A program made the translations under genes and the position numbers. A stretch of 64,000 nucleotides of DNA from the NCBI RefSeq assembly GCF_030053395.1, contig NZ_JASGBH010000010.1, positions 82,867 through 146,866 on the forward strand. The letters are read 5' to 3'. Every line of letters begins with the position of its first letter. The first letter of the stretch is position 1. This DNA is from Limnohabitans lacus. Lineage in GTDB: Bacteria; Pseudomonadota; Gammaproteobacteria; Burkholderiales; Burkholderiaceae_C. Positions 45,055-53,212 of this stretch are shown here, one piece after another. The notes under the pieces are model-generated. The model was not told the DNA's origin. It did not search any database and saw nothing but the letters and a program-made list of their open reading frames with translations.

Positions 45055-46349
45055 CCATCGCCGTTTTTGTCTTCAGCTTGCTCGGTGCCATGGCCCTGGG
45101 CATGCCCATTGCCTATGCCTTGTTGGTGTGCGGCCTGAGCCTGATGGCTTACATGGCCAGCAACGGCATGATCAATGCCTTTGACAGCCAGATTCTGGCG
45201 CAGCGCTTTGTGGATGGCGCGGACAACTTCCCCTTGCTCGCGGTGCCGTTTTTCTTGTTGGCCGGTGAGTTCATGAACGCGGGCGGTTTGAGCCGCCGCA
45301 TCGTGAACCTGGCCATGGCCTGGGTTGGGCATTTCAGGGGCGGTCTGGGTTATGTGGCCGTCATGGCCGCGGTCATCATGGCCTCCCTCTCGGGCTCGGC
45401 CGTGGCCGACACGGCGGCCCTGGCAGCCTTGTTGATTCCGATGATGAAGCGGGCCGGCTACAACGTGGGCCGCTCGGCCGGTTTGATTGCCTCGGGCGGC
45501 ATCATCGCGCCGGTGATCCCGCCTTCGATCGGTTTCATCATCTTCGGTGTGGCGGCCAACGTGTCCATCACCAAGCTCTTTTTAGCGGGCATCGTGCCGG
45601 GCATTCTGATGGGCGTGGCCATTGGCCTGACCTGGTGGTGGCTGGCCAAGCGCGAAAACGTCCAGCCTGCGCCTCGCATGAACTTGGCAGACAAGCTCAA
45701 AGCCACGCGAGAAGGCATCTTGGCGCTGGGCTTGCCAGTGTTCATCATCGGTGGCATGAAGTTCGGTGTCTTCACCCCGACCGAGGCGGCCGTGGTGGCA
45801 GCGGTTTACAGCTTTGTGGTGGGGGCCTTTGTGTACCGTGAGTTGCAGTGGTCCAAGCTCTATGGCCTGACCTTGACGGCCGGCAAGACCACGGCGGTGA
45901 TCATGTTTTTGGTGGCTGCGGCCATGGTCAGTGCCTGGCTCATCACCGTGGCCAACATCCCGGCCGAAGTGGCCCGCATGATGGAGCCGCTGATGTTCAA
46001 CAAAACCTTGCTCATGGTTGTGCTCATGCTCTTGGTGGTGGTGGTCGGCACTGCGCTCGACTTCACCCCCACCGTCTTGATCTTGACCCCTGTGCTGATG
46101 CCCTTGGTCATCAAGGCGGGCATCGACCCGGTTTATTTTGGCGTGCTGTTCATCATGAACAACGCGATCGGTCTGATCACCCCCCCTGTGGGCACGGTGC
46201 TCAACGTGGTGTGTGGCGTGGCCAAGATCAACATGGACACGGCCTTCAAAGGTGTCTTGCCGTTCTTGTGGGCACAGCTTGCCGTGCTGGCCTTGTTGGT
46301 GGCTTTCCCGTCCATCGTCCTGGTGCCGATGAAGTGGATGCTCAGTTGA
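45051..46349 (+). CDS. TRAP transporter large permease (DctM family), module 1
   Basis: This ion-coupled transport subunit has 432 residues and about 12 membrane segments. The DctM hallmarks are DNFPLLAVPFFLLAGEFMN, ASLSGSAVADTAAL, IAPVIPPSIGFIIFG and TPPVGTVLNVVCGVAKI. The start ATG 45051 overlaps the small permease stop by four bases. It is closely similar to the second DctM at 51340-52623, so the two modules probably arose from one transporter family. The ligand is probably a C5-C6 sugar acid, inferred from context. Confidence 0.96.
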   Translation: MTIAVFVFSLLGAMALGMPIAYALLVCGLSLMAYMASNGMINAFDSQILAQRFVDGADNFPLLAVPFFLLAGEFMNAGGLSRRIVNLAMAWVGHFRGGLGYVAVMAAVIMASLSGSAVADTAALAALLIPMMKRAGYNVGRSAGLIASGGIIAPVIPPSIGFIIFGVAANVSITKLFLAGIVPGILMGVAIGLTWWWLAKRENVQPAPRMNLADKLKATREGILALGLPVFIIGGMKFGVFTPTEAAVVAAVYSFVVGAFVYRELQWSKLYGLTLTAGKTTAVIMFLVAAAMVSAWLITVANIPAEVARMMEPLMFNKTLLMVVLMLLVVVVGTALDFTPTVLILTPVLMPLVIKAGIDPVYFGVLFIMNNAIGLITPPVGTVLNVVCGVAKINMDTAFKGVLPFLWAQLAVLALLVAFPSIVLVPMKWMLS

Positions 46350-46387
46350 TTTCTTAACCCTGTGTGTTTTTTATAAAGGAGACAGTC

Positions 46388-47395
46388 ATGTTGAAACGCA
46401 GAAATTTGGTGACCCTGATCGCGGGCACATTCCTGGTGGCATCGAGCGCCATGGCGCAGTTTGCCGAGCGCAACATCAAGTTCACCAACGGTGTGAACGA
46501 AGACCACCCGGTGGGCGTGGGCGTCAAAAAGATGCAAGAAGTCTTGAACGCTAAGACCGGCGGCAAGATGAAAATCACCGCCTTCTGGGGCGGTGCAGCG
46601 GGCGGCGACTTGCCTGCGACCCAAGCCTTGCGTGCAGGCACCCAAGAGATGGTCTGTACGTCCAGCTCCCCGCTGGTGGGCATCATCAAAGAGTTGGGTG
46701 TGTTTGACTTGCCCTTCTTGTTCGCCAACGAAAAAGAAGCCGATGCCGTGCTGGACGGCGCAGCGGGTAAATACTTCAACGCCAAACTCGAAGCGGTGGG
46801 CCTGGTGAACCTGGCTTATTGGGAAAACGGTTTCCGCAACCTCACCAACAGCAAGCGCCCAGTCACCAAGCTGGAAGACTTTGATGGCGTGAAAGTTCGC
46901 GTGATGCAGAACAACATCTTCCTGGACACCTTCAAAACTTTGGGCACCAACGCCGTGCCCATGGCCTTTGGTGAGGTGTTCACCGCTTTGGAAACCAAGA
47001 CCATTGACGGCCAGGAAAACCCCTTTGTGACCATTGAAACCTCCAAGTTCAATGAAGTGCAAAAGTACCTGAGCGTGACGCGTCACGCCTACACACCTTT
47101 CCTGATCCTTTACAGCAAGAAGCTGTGGGACCAGCTGAACCCTCAAGAGCAAGCGGTGTTGCGTGAAGCCGCCATCGAAGGCCAAAAAGTCCAACGTGCG
47201 GCCAACCGCGCTTTGAACGAGAAATCCTTGGCCAGCCTGAAGACCAAAGGCATGCAGGTCAATGAGGTGAGCTCAGCCGAGCAAAACCGCATCCGTGCCA
47301 AAGTCGCTTCGGTGTACGACAAGCACAAGGACTCGATTGGTGCGGACGCCATCAAAGTCGTCCAAGACGAGTTGAAGAAGTCTCGCGGCGGTTGA
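46388..47395 (+). CDS. TRAP substrate-binding protein (DctP family), module 1
   Basis: This periplasmic solute-binding subunit has 335 residues. The signal peptide ends at SSAMA-Q. Segments typical of DctP include IKFTNGVNEDHPVGVGVKKM and ALETKTIDGQENPFVTIE, as well as the ligand-binding Arg region KVRVMQNN. A strong AAAGGAGA site precedes the ATG. Its own terminator follows, which separates it from the enolase-type dehydratase. The ligand class is probably an aldonate or uronate, based on the neighbours. Confidence 0.95.
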   Translation: MLKRRNLVTLIAGTFLVASSAMAQFAERNIKFTNGVNEDHPVGVGVKKMQEVLNAKTGGKMKITAFWGGAAGGDLPATQALRAGTQEMVCTSSSPLVGIIKELGVFDLPFLFANEKEADAVLDGAAGKYFNAKLEAVGLVNLAYWENGFRNLTNSKRPVTKLEDFDGVKVRVMQNNIFLDTFKTLGTNAVPMAFGEVFTALETKTIDGQENPFVTIETSKFNEVQKYLSVTRHAYTPFLILYSKKLWDQLNPQEQAVLREAAIEGQKVQRAANRALNEKSLASLKTKGMQVNEVSSAEQNRIRAKVASVYDKHKDSIGADAIKVVQDELKKSRGG

Positions 47396-47430
47396 TTCCA
47401 CGCGCTCAGCCTTTTTGCTGAACCGACAAG

Positions 47431-47461
47431 CTCCACAGCCCAGCGCTGTGGGGCTTTTTTA
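47431..47461 (+). terminator. Terminator after module 1 TRAP genes
   Basis: CCACAGC-loop-GCTGTGG followed by GGC and six T, in the 87-base gap before the enolase-type dehydratase gene. Readthrough would still allow co-expression. Confidence 0.82.
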
Positions 47462-47482
47462 ACGACTGAACGGGGTGCTGCC

Positions 47483-48673
47483 ATGAAAATCACACAACTC
47501 GAAACCATCCGCTTGGGCGAATTTCCCAACATCATCTGGGTGCGCTTGCACACCGACGAGGGCCTGGTGGGCCTGGGCGAAACCTTCATGGGGGCGCAAG
47601 CGGTCGAAGCGTATTTGCATGAATGGGTGGCCCCCAAACTGGTGGGCCAAGACCCTCTGGCGATCGAGTCACGCCAGCGCGACATCACAGGCTATTTGGG
47701 CTGGCGTGGGTCCGGTGTGGAAACACGTGGCAACTCGGCGGTGGACATCGCGCTGTGGGACATTTTTGGCAAAGCCGCGGGCATGCCGGTGTACACCGCG
47801 CTGGGCGGCAAGAGCCGTGACGAGATCCGTGTGTACAACACCTGCGCGGGCTACCAGTACATCCGCAGCAACGTGAACCAGACCAGCAGCAATTGGGGAC
47901 TGGGCAACAACGCCGGACCTTACGAGGACCTGCAAGGCTTCTTGCACCGCGCCGACGAGGTGGCCGAATCCCTTTTGAGCGAAGGCATCACCGGCATGAA
48001 AATCTGGCCTTTTGATGTGGCCGCAGAAAAGTCGCACGGCCAGTACATCAGCCCACAAGACCTGAACACTGCGCTCGAGCCCTTCCGCAAGATCCGAAAT
48101 GCGGTGGGCGACAAGATGGACATCATGGTCGAGTTCCACAGCCTGTGGCGATTGCCCATGGCGCAAAAGATTTCACGTGCGCTTCAGGAGTTCGACACTT
48201 TCTGGCACGAAGACGCGATCCGCATGGACAGCCTCGATTTGCTCAAGCAGTACGCGGTGGACTGCAAAGCATTGATCTGTGCGAGCGAGACGCTCAGCTA
48301 CAAATGGGGCTTCAAGGATTACCTGCAAACCGGCGTGGCAGGGGTCGCCATGTTGGACCTGAGCTGGTGCGGTGGTCTGACCGAAGCACGCAAGATCGCG
48401 GCCATGGCCGACGCTTGGCAATTGCCCGTGGCCCCGCACGACTGCACTGGGCCGGTGGTGTGGGCCGCTTCGACACATTTGTCACTGCACGCGCCCAATG
48501 CCTTGATCCAAGAGAGCGTGCGCGCTTTCTACTCCGGCTGGTACAAGGAGCTGGTGACCGAATTGCCGCAGGTCAAAAACGGCATGATCAGCCTGAACGA
48601 CAAGCCGGGCTTGGGGCTGGAGTTGCTGCCCGACCTGCACAAGCGGCCAGATGCGGTGGTGCGTGTGAGCTGA
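47483..48673 (+). CDS. Enolase-superfamily (mandelate racemase type) sugar-acid dehydratase
   Basis: This 396-residue enzyme has the capping domain (1-120) and the TIM barrel of the MR/MLE group. Metal ligands are Glu217 (VEFHS), Glu243 (HEDA) and Glu269 (ASET); a His-Asp pair (His319, Asp320) is in APHDCTG. The members nearest in pattern are galactonate or gluconate dehydratases, but the exact acid is not set by sequence. It duplicates the chemistry of the unrelated IlvD-type dehydratase at 41789, so the module may process two different aldonates. It follows the TRAP genes. Confidence 0.88.
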   Translation: MKITQLETIRLGEFPNIIWVRLHTDEGLVGLGETFMGAQAVEAYLHEWVAPKLVGQDPLAIESRQRDITGYLGWRGSGVETRGNSAVDIALWDIFGKAAGMPVYTALGGKSRDEIRVYNTCAGYQYIRSNVNQTSSNWGLGNNAGPYEDLQGFLHRADEVAESLLSEGITGMKIWPFDVAAEKSHGQYISPQDLNTALEPFRKIRNAVGDKMDIMVEFHSLWRLPMAQKISRALQEFDTFWHEDAIRMDSLDLLKQYAVDCKALICASETLSYKWGFKDYLQTGVAGVAMLDLSWCGGLTEARKIAAMADAWQLPVAPHDCTGPVVWAASTHLSLHAPNALIQESVRAFYSGWYKELVTELPQVKNGMISLNDKPGLGLELLPDLHKRPDAVVRVS

Positions 48674-48699
48674 AAAAAAAGGGGCCGCAAGGCCCCTTG
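48671..48699 (-). terminator. Terminator of module 2 operon
   Basis: On the minus strand, AAGGGGCC-TTGC-GGCCCCTT is followed by eight T. It ends the nine-gene minus operon. On the plus strand it lacks a T run. Confidence 0.88.
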
Positions 48700-48719
48700 G
48701 ACTTGGATGACCCAAACAC

Positions 48720-49469
48720 TCAGCCGCGACCGACGTAAGGCATGTTGGTGGCCATGACGGTGGTGAACAGGATGTTGGCCGACAAGGGCAGGCGCGACAT
48801 GGTCAAGAAAGTGTCGACCACGGCCGACATGTCCATGCGGGGTTCGGCTTTGATGGAGCCATCGGCTTGGGCCACGCCCTTGGCCATGCGCTCGGTCATG
48901 TCCGAGGCCACATTGCCGATGTCGATCTGGCCCACAGCGATGTTGAACGCGCGGCCGTCCAGCGAGGCGGCGCGGGTCAGGCCCGAGACGGCGTGCTTGG
49001 TGGCGGTGTAGGCGATCGAGCCAAAACGCGGCACATGGGCCGAGATCGAGCCGTTATTGATGATGCGACCACCCTGTGGGCTTTGCTCTTGCATCAGCTT
49101 GAAGGCGTAGGACAGGCAGTAAAACGCACCGTTCAAGTTGACGTCGACCATGCGGCGCCAGTCGTCGCCGGTCACATCACCGGGCATGGTGGTGGGCAGC
49201 GAGATGCCCGCGTTGTTGAACAGCAAATCCAGGCGACCAAACTGGGCGCGGACTTTCTCGAACAAGGCCTTGACCTGTTCTTCGCTGGACACATCGGCTG
49301 GCATGGCCACGCCATGGGCGGCATTGGCGCCGGCTTTGGCAAGGGTGTCTTGCAGTGCGTCGGCGCGTCGGCCCACCAGCACCACCTGCCAGCCTTCGCT
49401 GAGCAGACCCAGAGCGCAGGCCTGACCGATGCCGGAGCTGGCACCGGTGACAAGAGCAATTTTTTTCAT
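48720..49469 (-). CDS. SDR-family oxidoreductase, last gene of module 2
   Basis: This classical SDR has 249 residues with TGASSGIG, FNNAGIS, the catalytic Ser in NNGSISA and YTATK. VLVGRR at the end of beta-2 (Arg-rich) favours NADP. The C-terminus (ANILFTTVMATNMPYVGRG) is the type that matches many sugar-acid cluster dehydrogenases, but the substrate is unknown. It lies 39 bases after the idonate dehydrogenase gene in the same operon. The start at 49469 is set by the MKKIALVTG N-terminus. Confidence 0.88.
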   Translation of the reverse strand: MKKIALVTGASSGIGQACALGLLSEGWQVVLVGRRADALQDTLAKAGANAAHGVAMPADVSSEEQVKALFEKVRAQFGRLDLLFNNAGISLPTTMPGDVTGDDWRRMVDVNLNGAFYCLSYAFKLMQEQSPQGGRIINNGSISAHVPRFGSIAYTATKHAVSGLTRAASLDGRAFNIAVGQIDIGNVASDMTERMAKGVAQADGSIKAEPRMDMSAVVDTFLTMSRLPLSANILFTTVMATNMPYVGRG

Positions 49470-49508
49470 GGAAGTGACTTTCAGTGAATCCAAAAACGGG
49501 TTCGATTT

Positions 49509-50549
49509 TCAAGCATCGGCAAAAGAAATCTGTACCTTGAGCGACTGGCTTTTGTCGGCCGCCAGGTCAAAGGCTTCGATGGCGCGGTCCACTGGCAAGA
49601 TGCCGGTGATGACCGGTTTGCCGTTGACCAGGCCTTCGTTCAAAAAGCGCACCGCAGTGGCGAATTCGGCGTGAAAGCGGAAGGTGCCGCGCATATCGAC
49701 TTCTTTGGCCACAAGTTGCGTCATGGGCAAGCTGATGTCGCCGCCCATGCCCACGGTGACGAGCACGCCACGCGGCACGATGGTGTCCAAGCCGACGCGC
49801 AAAGCCGCTTCGCTGCCCGAGGCTTCAAAGACGGCGTCGAACTGGCCCTTGTCCACTTTGTATTTGTCGAGCGCATCGGCCTGGGTTTTCAGGTTGATGG
49901 TCTCGTCAGCGCCCATCTCTTTGGCGCACTTCAAGGGCAAGTCGGCGATGTCGGCGGCCACAATGCGGGCCGCACCGGCGCGGCGCAAAGCGCCAATCAA
50001 GAGCGAGCCAATCGGGCCGCAACCGGTCACCAACACTTGCTTGCCCAGCACGCTGCCGGCGCGTTGGATGGCGTGCAGGCCCACCGACAGAGGTTCGGCC
50101 AAAGCGGCTTCAGACAGGCTCAGGTGGTCGGCGATCGGATGGGCCTGGTAGCCCTCGATGATCAGTTGCTCAGAGAACGCACCTTGGATGTGCGGAAAGG
50201 GCATGGCGCTGCCGTAAAAGCGCATGTGAAGGCAGTGGTTGTGCTGGCCCGCTTGGCAAAAGCGGCAGTGGCCGCAGGGGCGCGATGGCGAGATCGCGAT
50301 GCGTTGACCCTTTTGGACACCGGTGACGGCCGCGCCAAAACCGTCCACGATGCCCGAGACCTCGTGCCCCAGCGCGATCGGTTGCTTGATGCGAACGGTG
50401 CCAAAACCACCGTGTTGGTAGTAATGCAGGTCCGAGCCGCAAATGCCGCCATAAGCGACATTCACGCGCAGTTGGTGTTCACCCAAAGCGGGCAATTCGG
50501 TGTTTTCAACGCGCAGGTCTTTGGCGGAATGGCAGATGACGGATTTCAT
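49509..50549 (-). CDS. idnD: Zinc alcohol dehydrogenase, L-idonate 5-dehydrogenase type
   Basis: This medium-chain dehydrogenase has 346 residues. Catalytic zinc ligands are Cys37 (GGICGSDL), His62 and Glu63 (LGHEV). Structural zinc ligands are Cys92, Cys95, Cys98 and Cys106. The cofactor motif GCGPIG follows. Sequence character (HYYQHGGFGTVRIKQPIALG) matches IdnD, which oxidises L-idonate to 5-ketogluconate. It sits beside idnO, as in classic idn operons, which strongly supports the name; other sugar-alcohol activities remain possible. Confidence 0.9.
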   Translation of the reverse strand: MKSVICHSAKDLRVENTELPALGEHQLRVNVAYGGICGSDLHYYQHGGFGTVRIKQPIALGHEVSGIVDGFGAAVTGVQKGQRIAISPSRPCGHCRFCQAGQHNHCLHMRFYGSAMPFPHIQGAFSEQLIIEGYQAHPIADHLSLSEAALAEPLSVGLHAIQRAGSVLGKQVLVTGCGPIGSLLIGALRRAGAARIVAADIADLPLKCAKEMGADETINLKTQADALDKYKVDKGQFDAVFEASGSEAALRVGLDTIVPRGVLVTVGMGGDISLPMTQLVAKEVDMRGTFRFHAEFATAVRFLNEGLVNGKPVITGILPVDRAIEAFDLAADKSQSLKVQISFADA

Positions 50550-50575
50550 GGTGTGGGCTTTTGATCAATCGAGGT

Positions 50576-51343
50576 TCACAAGGTGGCGGTCACGCCGCCG
50601 TCGACATAAAGGATATGGCCGTTCACAAAGCGTGAGGCATCACTGGCCAAAAAGACCGCCGCGCCGCCCAGGTCTTGCACATCGCCCCAACGGCGACTCG
50701 GCGTACGGCCCACCAACCAGCTGCTGAAAGTGGGGTCATCGACCAGCTTTTGGTTCAATTCAGTTTTGAAGTAACCCGGGCCAATGCCATTGACGTTGAT
50801 GCCAAACTGCCCCCAATCGATGGCCATGCCTTTGGTGAGCATTTTCACGGCGCCCTTGGTGGCGGTGTAAGGCGCAATGCCGGGGCGCCCCAGCTCGCTT
50901 TGCACCGAGCAGATGTTGATGATCTTGCCGCGACCACGGGGGATCATTTTCTGGGCCACCGCCTGGCCCACGTAGTACACGCTGTCCAGATTGGTCTTCA
51001 TGATCGTGTGCCAGTCGGCATCTTGGTACTCGTGCAGCGGGCCACGGATCTGCATGCCCGCGTTGTTGACCAAGATGTCGATCGGGCCTTCGGATTCGAT
51101 CTGGTCCACGGCAGCGCGCACGCTGACGGCATCGGTGACGTCAAACACCGCCGTGCTGACCGACAGGCCCTGGACGTGCAAGGCATGTGCTGCCGCATCG
51201 ACTTTGCTGGCCGTGCGGCCGTTCAAGATGACATGGGCACCAGCTTGCGCCAGGGCCTCGGCCAATGCCAAGCCAATGCCTGCAGAAGAGCCGGTGATCA
51301 GGGCGCGGCGGCCCGTGAGTTGGAAAGTGTCGAGGACGTTCAT
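50576..51343 (-). CDS. idnO: Gluconate 5-dehydrogenase (5-keto-D-gluconate reductase), SDR
   Basis: This 255-residue SDR has TGSSAGIG, VNNAGMQ, the catalytic Ser in NICSVQSELG and YTATK. NICSVQSELGR and FKTELNQKLVDD are characteristic of IdnO/Ga5DH, which reduces 5-ketogluconate to D-gluconate with NADPH. The ATG at 51343 overlaps the end of the TRAP large permease gene by four bases. It precedes idnD by 26 bases, so the transport and first two catabolic steps are on one transcript. Confidence 0.93.
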   Translation of the reverse strand: MNVLDTFQLTGRRALITGSSAGIGLALAEALAQAGAHVILNGRTASKVDAAAHALHVQGLSVSTAVFDVTDAVSVRAAVDQIESEGPIDILVNNAGMQIRGPLHEYQDADWHTIMKTNLDSVYYVGQAVAQKMIPRGRGKIINICSVQSELGRPGIAPYTATKGAVKMLTKGMAIDWGQFGINVNGIGPGYFKTELNQKLVDDPTFSSWLVGRTPSRRWGDVQDLGGAAVFLASDASRFVNGHILYVDGGVTATL

Positions 51344-52623
51344 TTCATCAGCAACCATTTGAGAGGCATCATGACCAGACTAGGAAAAGCGATCAACGCC
51401 CCCATGACCACGACTTGAGACAAGAGGAAAGGCATGACACCCCGGATGACGTCGTGCATCGGGATGCGGCCCACGCCACACACCACGTTGAGCACCGTGC
51501 CCACAGGTGGGGTGAGCAAGCCGATGGCGTTGTTGATGATGAACAGCACGCCAAAGTAAACCGGGTCAATGCCGGCCTCGCGCACCAAGGGCATCAGCAC
51601 CGGCGTGAGGATCAGCACCGTGGGCGCAAAGTCCAGCGCCGTGCCCACAACCATGACCAGCAGCATCAGCATGACCATGAGCAGGGTTTTGTTGTCGATG
51701 AAGGGCCGCAAAATTTCGACAATTTGGGCCGGAATGTTGGCCACCGTGATGAGCCAGGCCGACACCAAGGCCGCGGCCACCAAGAACATCACCACCGAAG
51801 AGGTTTTGGCTGCAGACAAGATGATGCGGTACAGGTCCTTGACTTTGATTTCGCGGTAGATGAACAAGCCCACAAACAGGGAATACACCACCGCCACCAC
51901 CGCCGCCTCAGTGGGTGTGAAGATGCCCATCTTCATGCCGCCGATGATGGTGATGGCCAGCAGGTAAGACCAAAACGCGTTGATGGTCACGGTGATCCGT
52001 TGTTTGAATGGCACTCTCTCGGCCACCACCACATTGTCTTTGCGGGCCACGATCCACCAAGTCACGATCAGGGCAAAGCCCATCAAGATGCCCGGGAAAA
52101 TGCCCGCCATGAAGAGCTTGGAAATCGACACGCCGCCGATCACGCCAAACAGAATGAAACCGATGGACGGCGGGATCACCGGCGCGATGATGCCGCCTGC
52201 AGCAATCAGTCCGGCCGAGCGGTCCATGCGGTAACCCGCATCGCGCATCATGGGCATCAGCACGGCAGCCAGTGCCGCGGTGTCGGCCACGGCCGAGCCC
52301 GACAAACTGGCCATGACGATGGCGGCAAACACCGCCACATAACCCAGGCCGCCACGGAAGTGGCCGACCCAGACCATGGCCGAGTTGACGATGCGCCGGC
52401 TCATGCCGCCCGCGTTCATCAGCTCACCGGCCAGCATGAAAAAGGGCACGGCCATGAGCGGAAAGTTGTCGGCCCCGTTGATCAGGTTTTGCGACACGAT
52501 TTGCGTGTCGAAGTTGTCCAGATGCAGCATCAGGGCCACGCCCGAGACGATGAGCGAAAACGCGAGCGGCATGCCCAGCGCCATGGCCGCAAGCAAGGAC
52601 ACAATGAAAACAAGCACGGTCAT
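51340..52623 (-). CDS. TRAP transporter large permease (DctM family), module 2
   Basis: This ion-coupled permease has 427 residues and about 12 membrane segments, with DNFPLMAVPFFMLAGELMN, ASLSGSAVADTAAL, IAPVIPPSIGFILFG and TPPVGTVLNVVCGVGRI. It is a close paralogue of the module 1 permease at 45051. The start overlaps the small permease stop by four bases and the end overlaps idnO by four. Context suggests uptake of L-idonate, gluconate or ketogluconate, replacing the GntP-type permeases of enterobacteria. Confidence 0.95.
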   Translation of the reverse strand: MTVLVFIVSLLAAMALGMPLAFSLIVSGVALMLHLDNFDTQIVSQNLINGADNFPLMAVPFFMLAGELMNAGGMSRRIVNSAMVWVGHFRGGLGYVAVFAAIVMASLSGSAVADTAALAAVLMPMMRDAGYRMDRSAGLIAAGGIIAPVIPPSIGFILFGVIGGVSISKLFMAGIFPGILMGFALIVTWWIVARKDNVVVAERVPFKQRITVTINAFWSYLLAITIIGGMKMGIFTPTEAAVVAVVYSLFVGLFIYREIKVKDLYRIILSAAKTSSVVMFLVAAALVSAWLITVANIPAQIVEILRPFIDNKTLLMVMLMLLVMVVGTALDFAPTVLILTPVLMPLVREAGIDPVYFGVLFIINNAIGLLTPPVGTVLNVVCGVGRIPMHDVIRGVMPFLLSQVVVMGALIAFPSLVMMPLKWLLMK

Positions 52624-53159
52624 TTGGCGGCCTCTTGGCTGTGAGCGGTTACGACTTCTTCGGAGTCTTGCACCTGGATCAAATCGGATTCATTGAAATT
52701 GCCTTTGGCCAGCTGCACCAGCTTGCCAATGATCATCAGGCCCATCGCCACACTGGTGATGTAGCCCACGCCATACACCCAGCTCATGGGGATTTCGGTC
52801 ACGGCCGAGCGTGTGCTGGCGTTGATGCCGTGTTGCTTGAAGGTGCCGTAAAACATCAAAGCGCAGCAACCCAGCATCAGCACATTGGAAATGGCGAAGG
52901 CGATTTTTTTGCCGCCAAGGCTGAGCTTGCGCACGATGGAGTCCAGGCCCAGGTGGCCGTTTTCTCGCATGGTGACGATGGCCCCTAAGAAGGTGATCCA
53001 GATGAACAAAAACCGCGACAACTCTTCCGAGCTGATGATCCCGTCGTTGAAGCCATAGCGCAGCACCACATTGCCAAACACCATGACCACCATGGCCGAC
53101 AGCATGATGACCAGCGTGAATTCCGCCAGCTTGAAGAAAAGGTCGTTGATTTTTTTCAT
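52620..53159 (-). CDS. TRAP transporter small permease (DctQ family), module 2
   Basis: This DctQ-type subunit of 179 residues has four membrane helices. VFGNVVLRYGFNDGIISSEE and FIWITFLGAIVTMRENGHLG match the module 1 subunit nearly residue for residue. The C-terminal tail is hydrophilic. The gene begins 53 bases downstream of the binding-protein gene, with a terminator-like hairpin in between. Confidence 0.94.
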   Translation of the reverse strand: MKKINDLFFKLAEFTLVIMLSAMVVMVFGNVVLRYGFNDGIISSEELSRFLFIWITFLGAIVTMRENGHLGLDSIVRKLSLGGKKIAFAISNVLMLGCCALMFYGTFKQHGINASTRSAVTEIPMSWVYGVGYITSVAMGLMIIGKLVQLAKGNFNESDLIQVQDSEEVVTAHSQEAAK

Positions 53160-53167
53160 ATCGCCAT

Positions 53168-53195
53168 CAAAAAAGCCCCCTCCTGAGAGGGGGCG
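53168..53195 (-). terminator. Terminator-like hairpin inside the module 2 operon
   Basis: On the minus strand, GCCCCCTC-TCAG-GAGGGGGC (8-bp perfect stem) is followed by six T. It lies between the binding-protein and small-permease genes of one operon. It is probably a partial terminator or 3'-stabiliser that keeps the binding protein in excess. Confidence 0.85.
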
Positions 53196-53212
53196 TGTTC
53201 ACACTCCAACCA

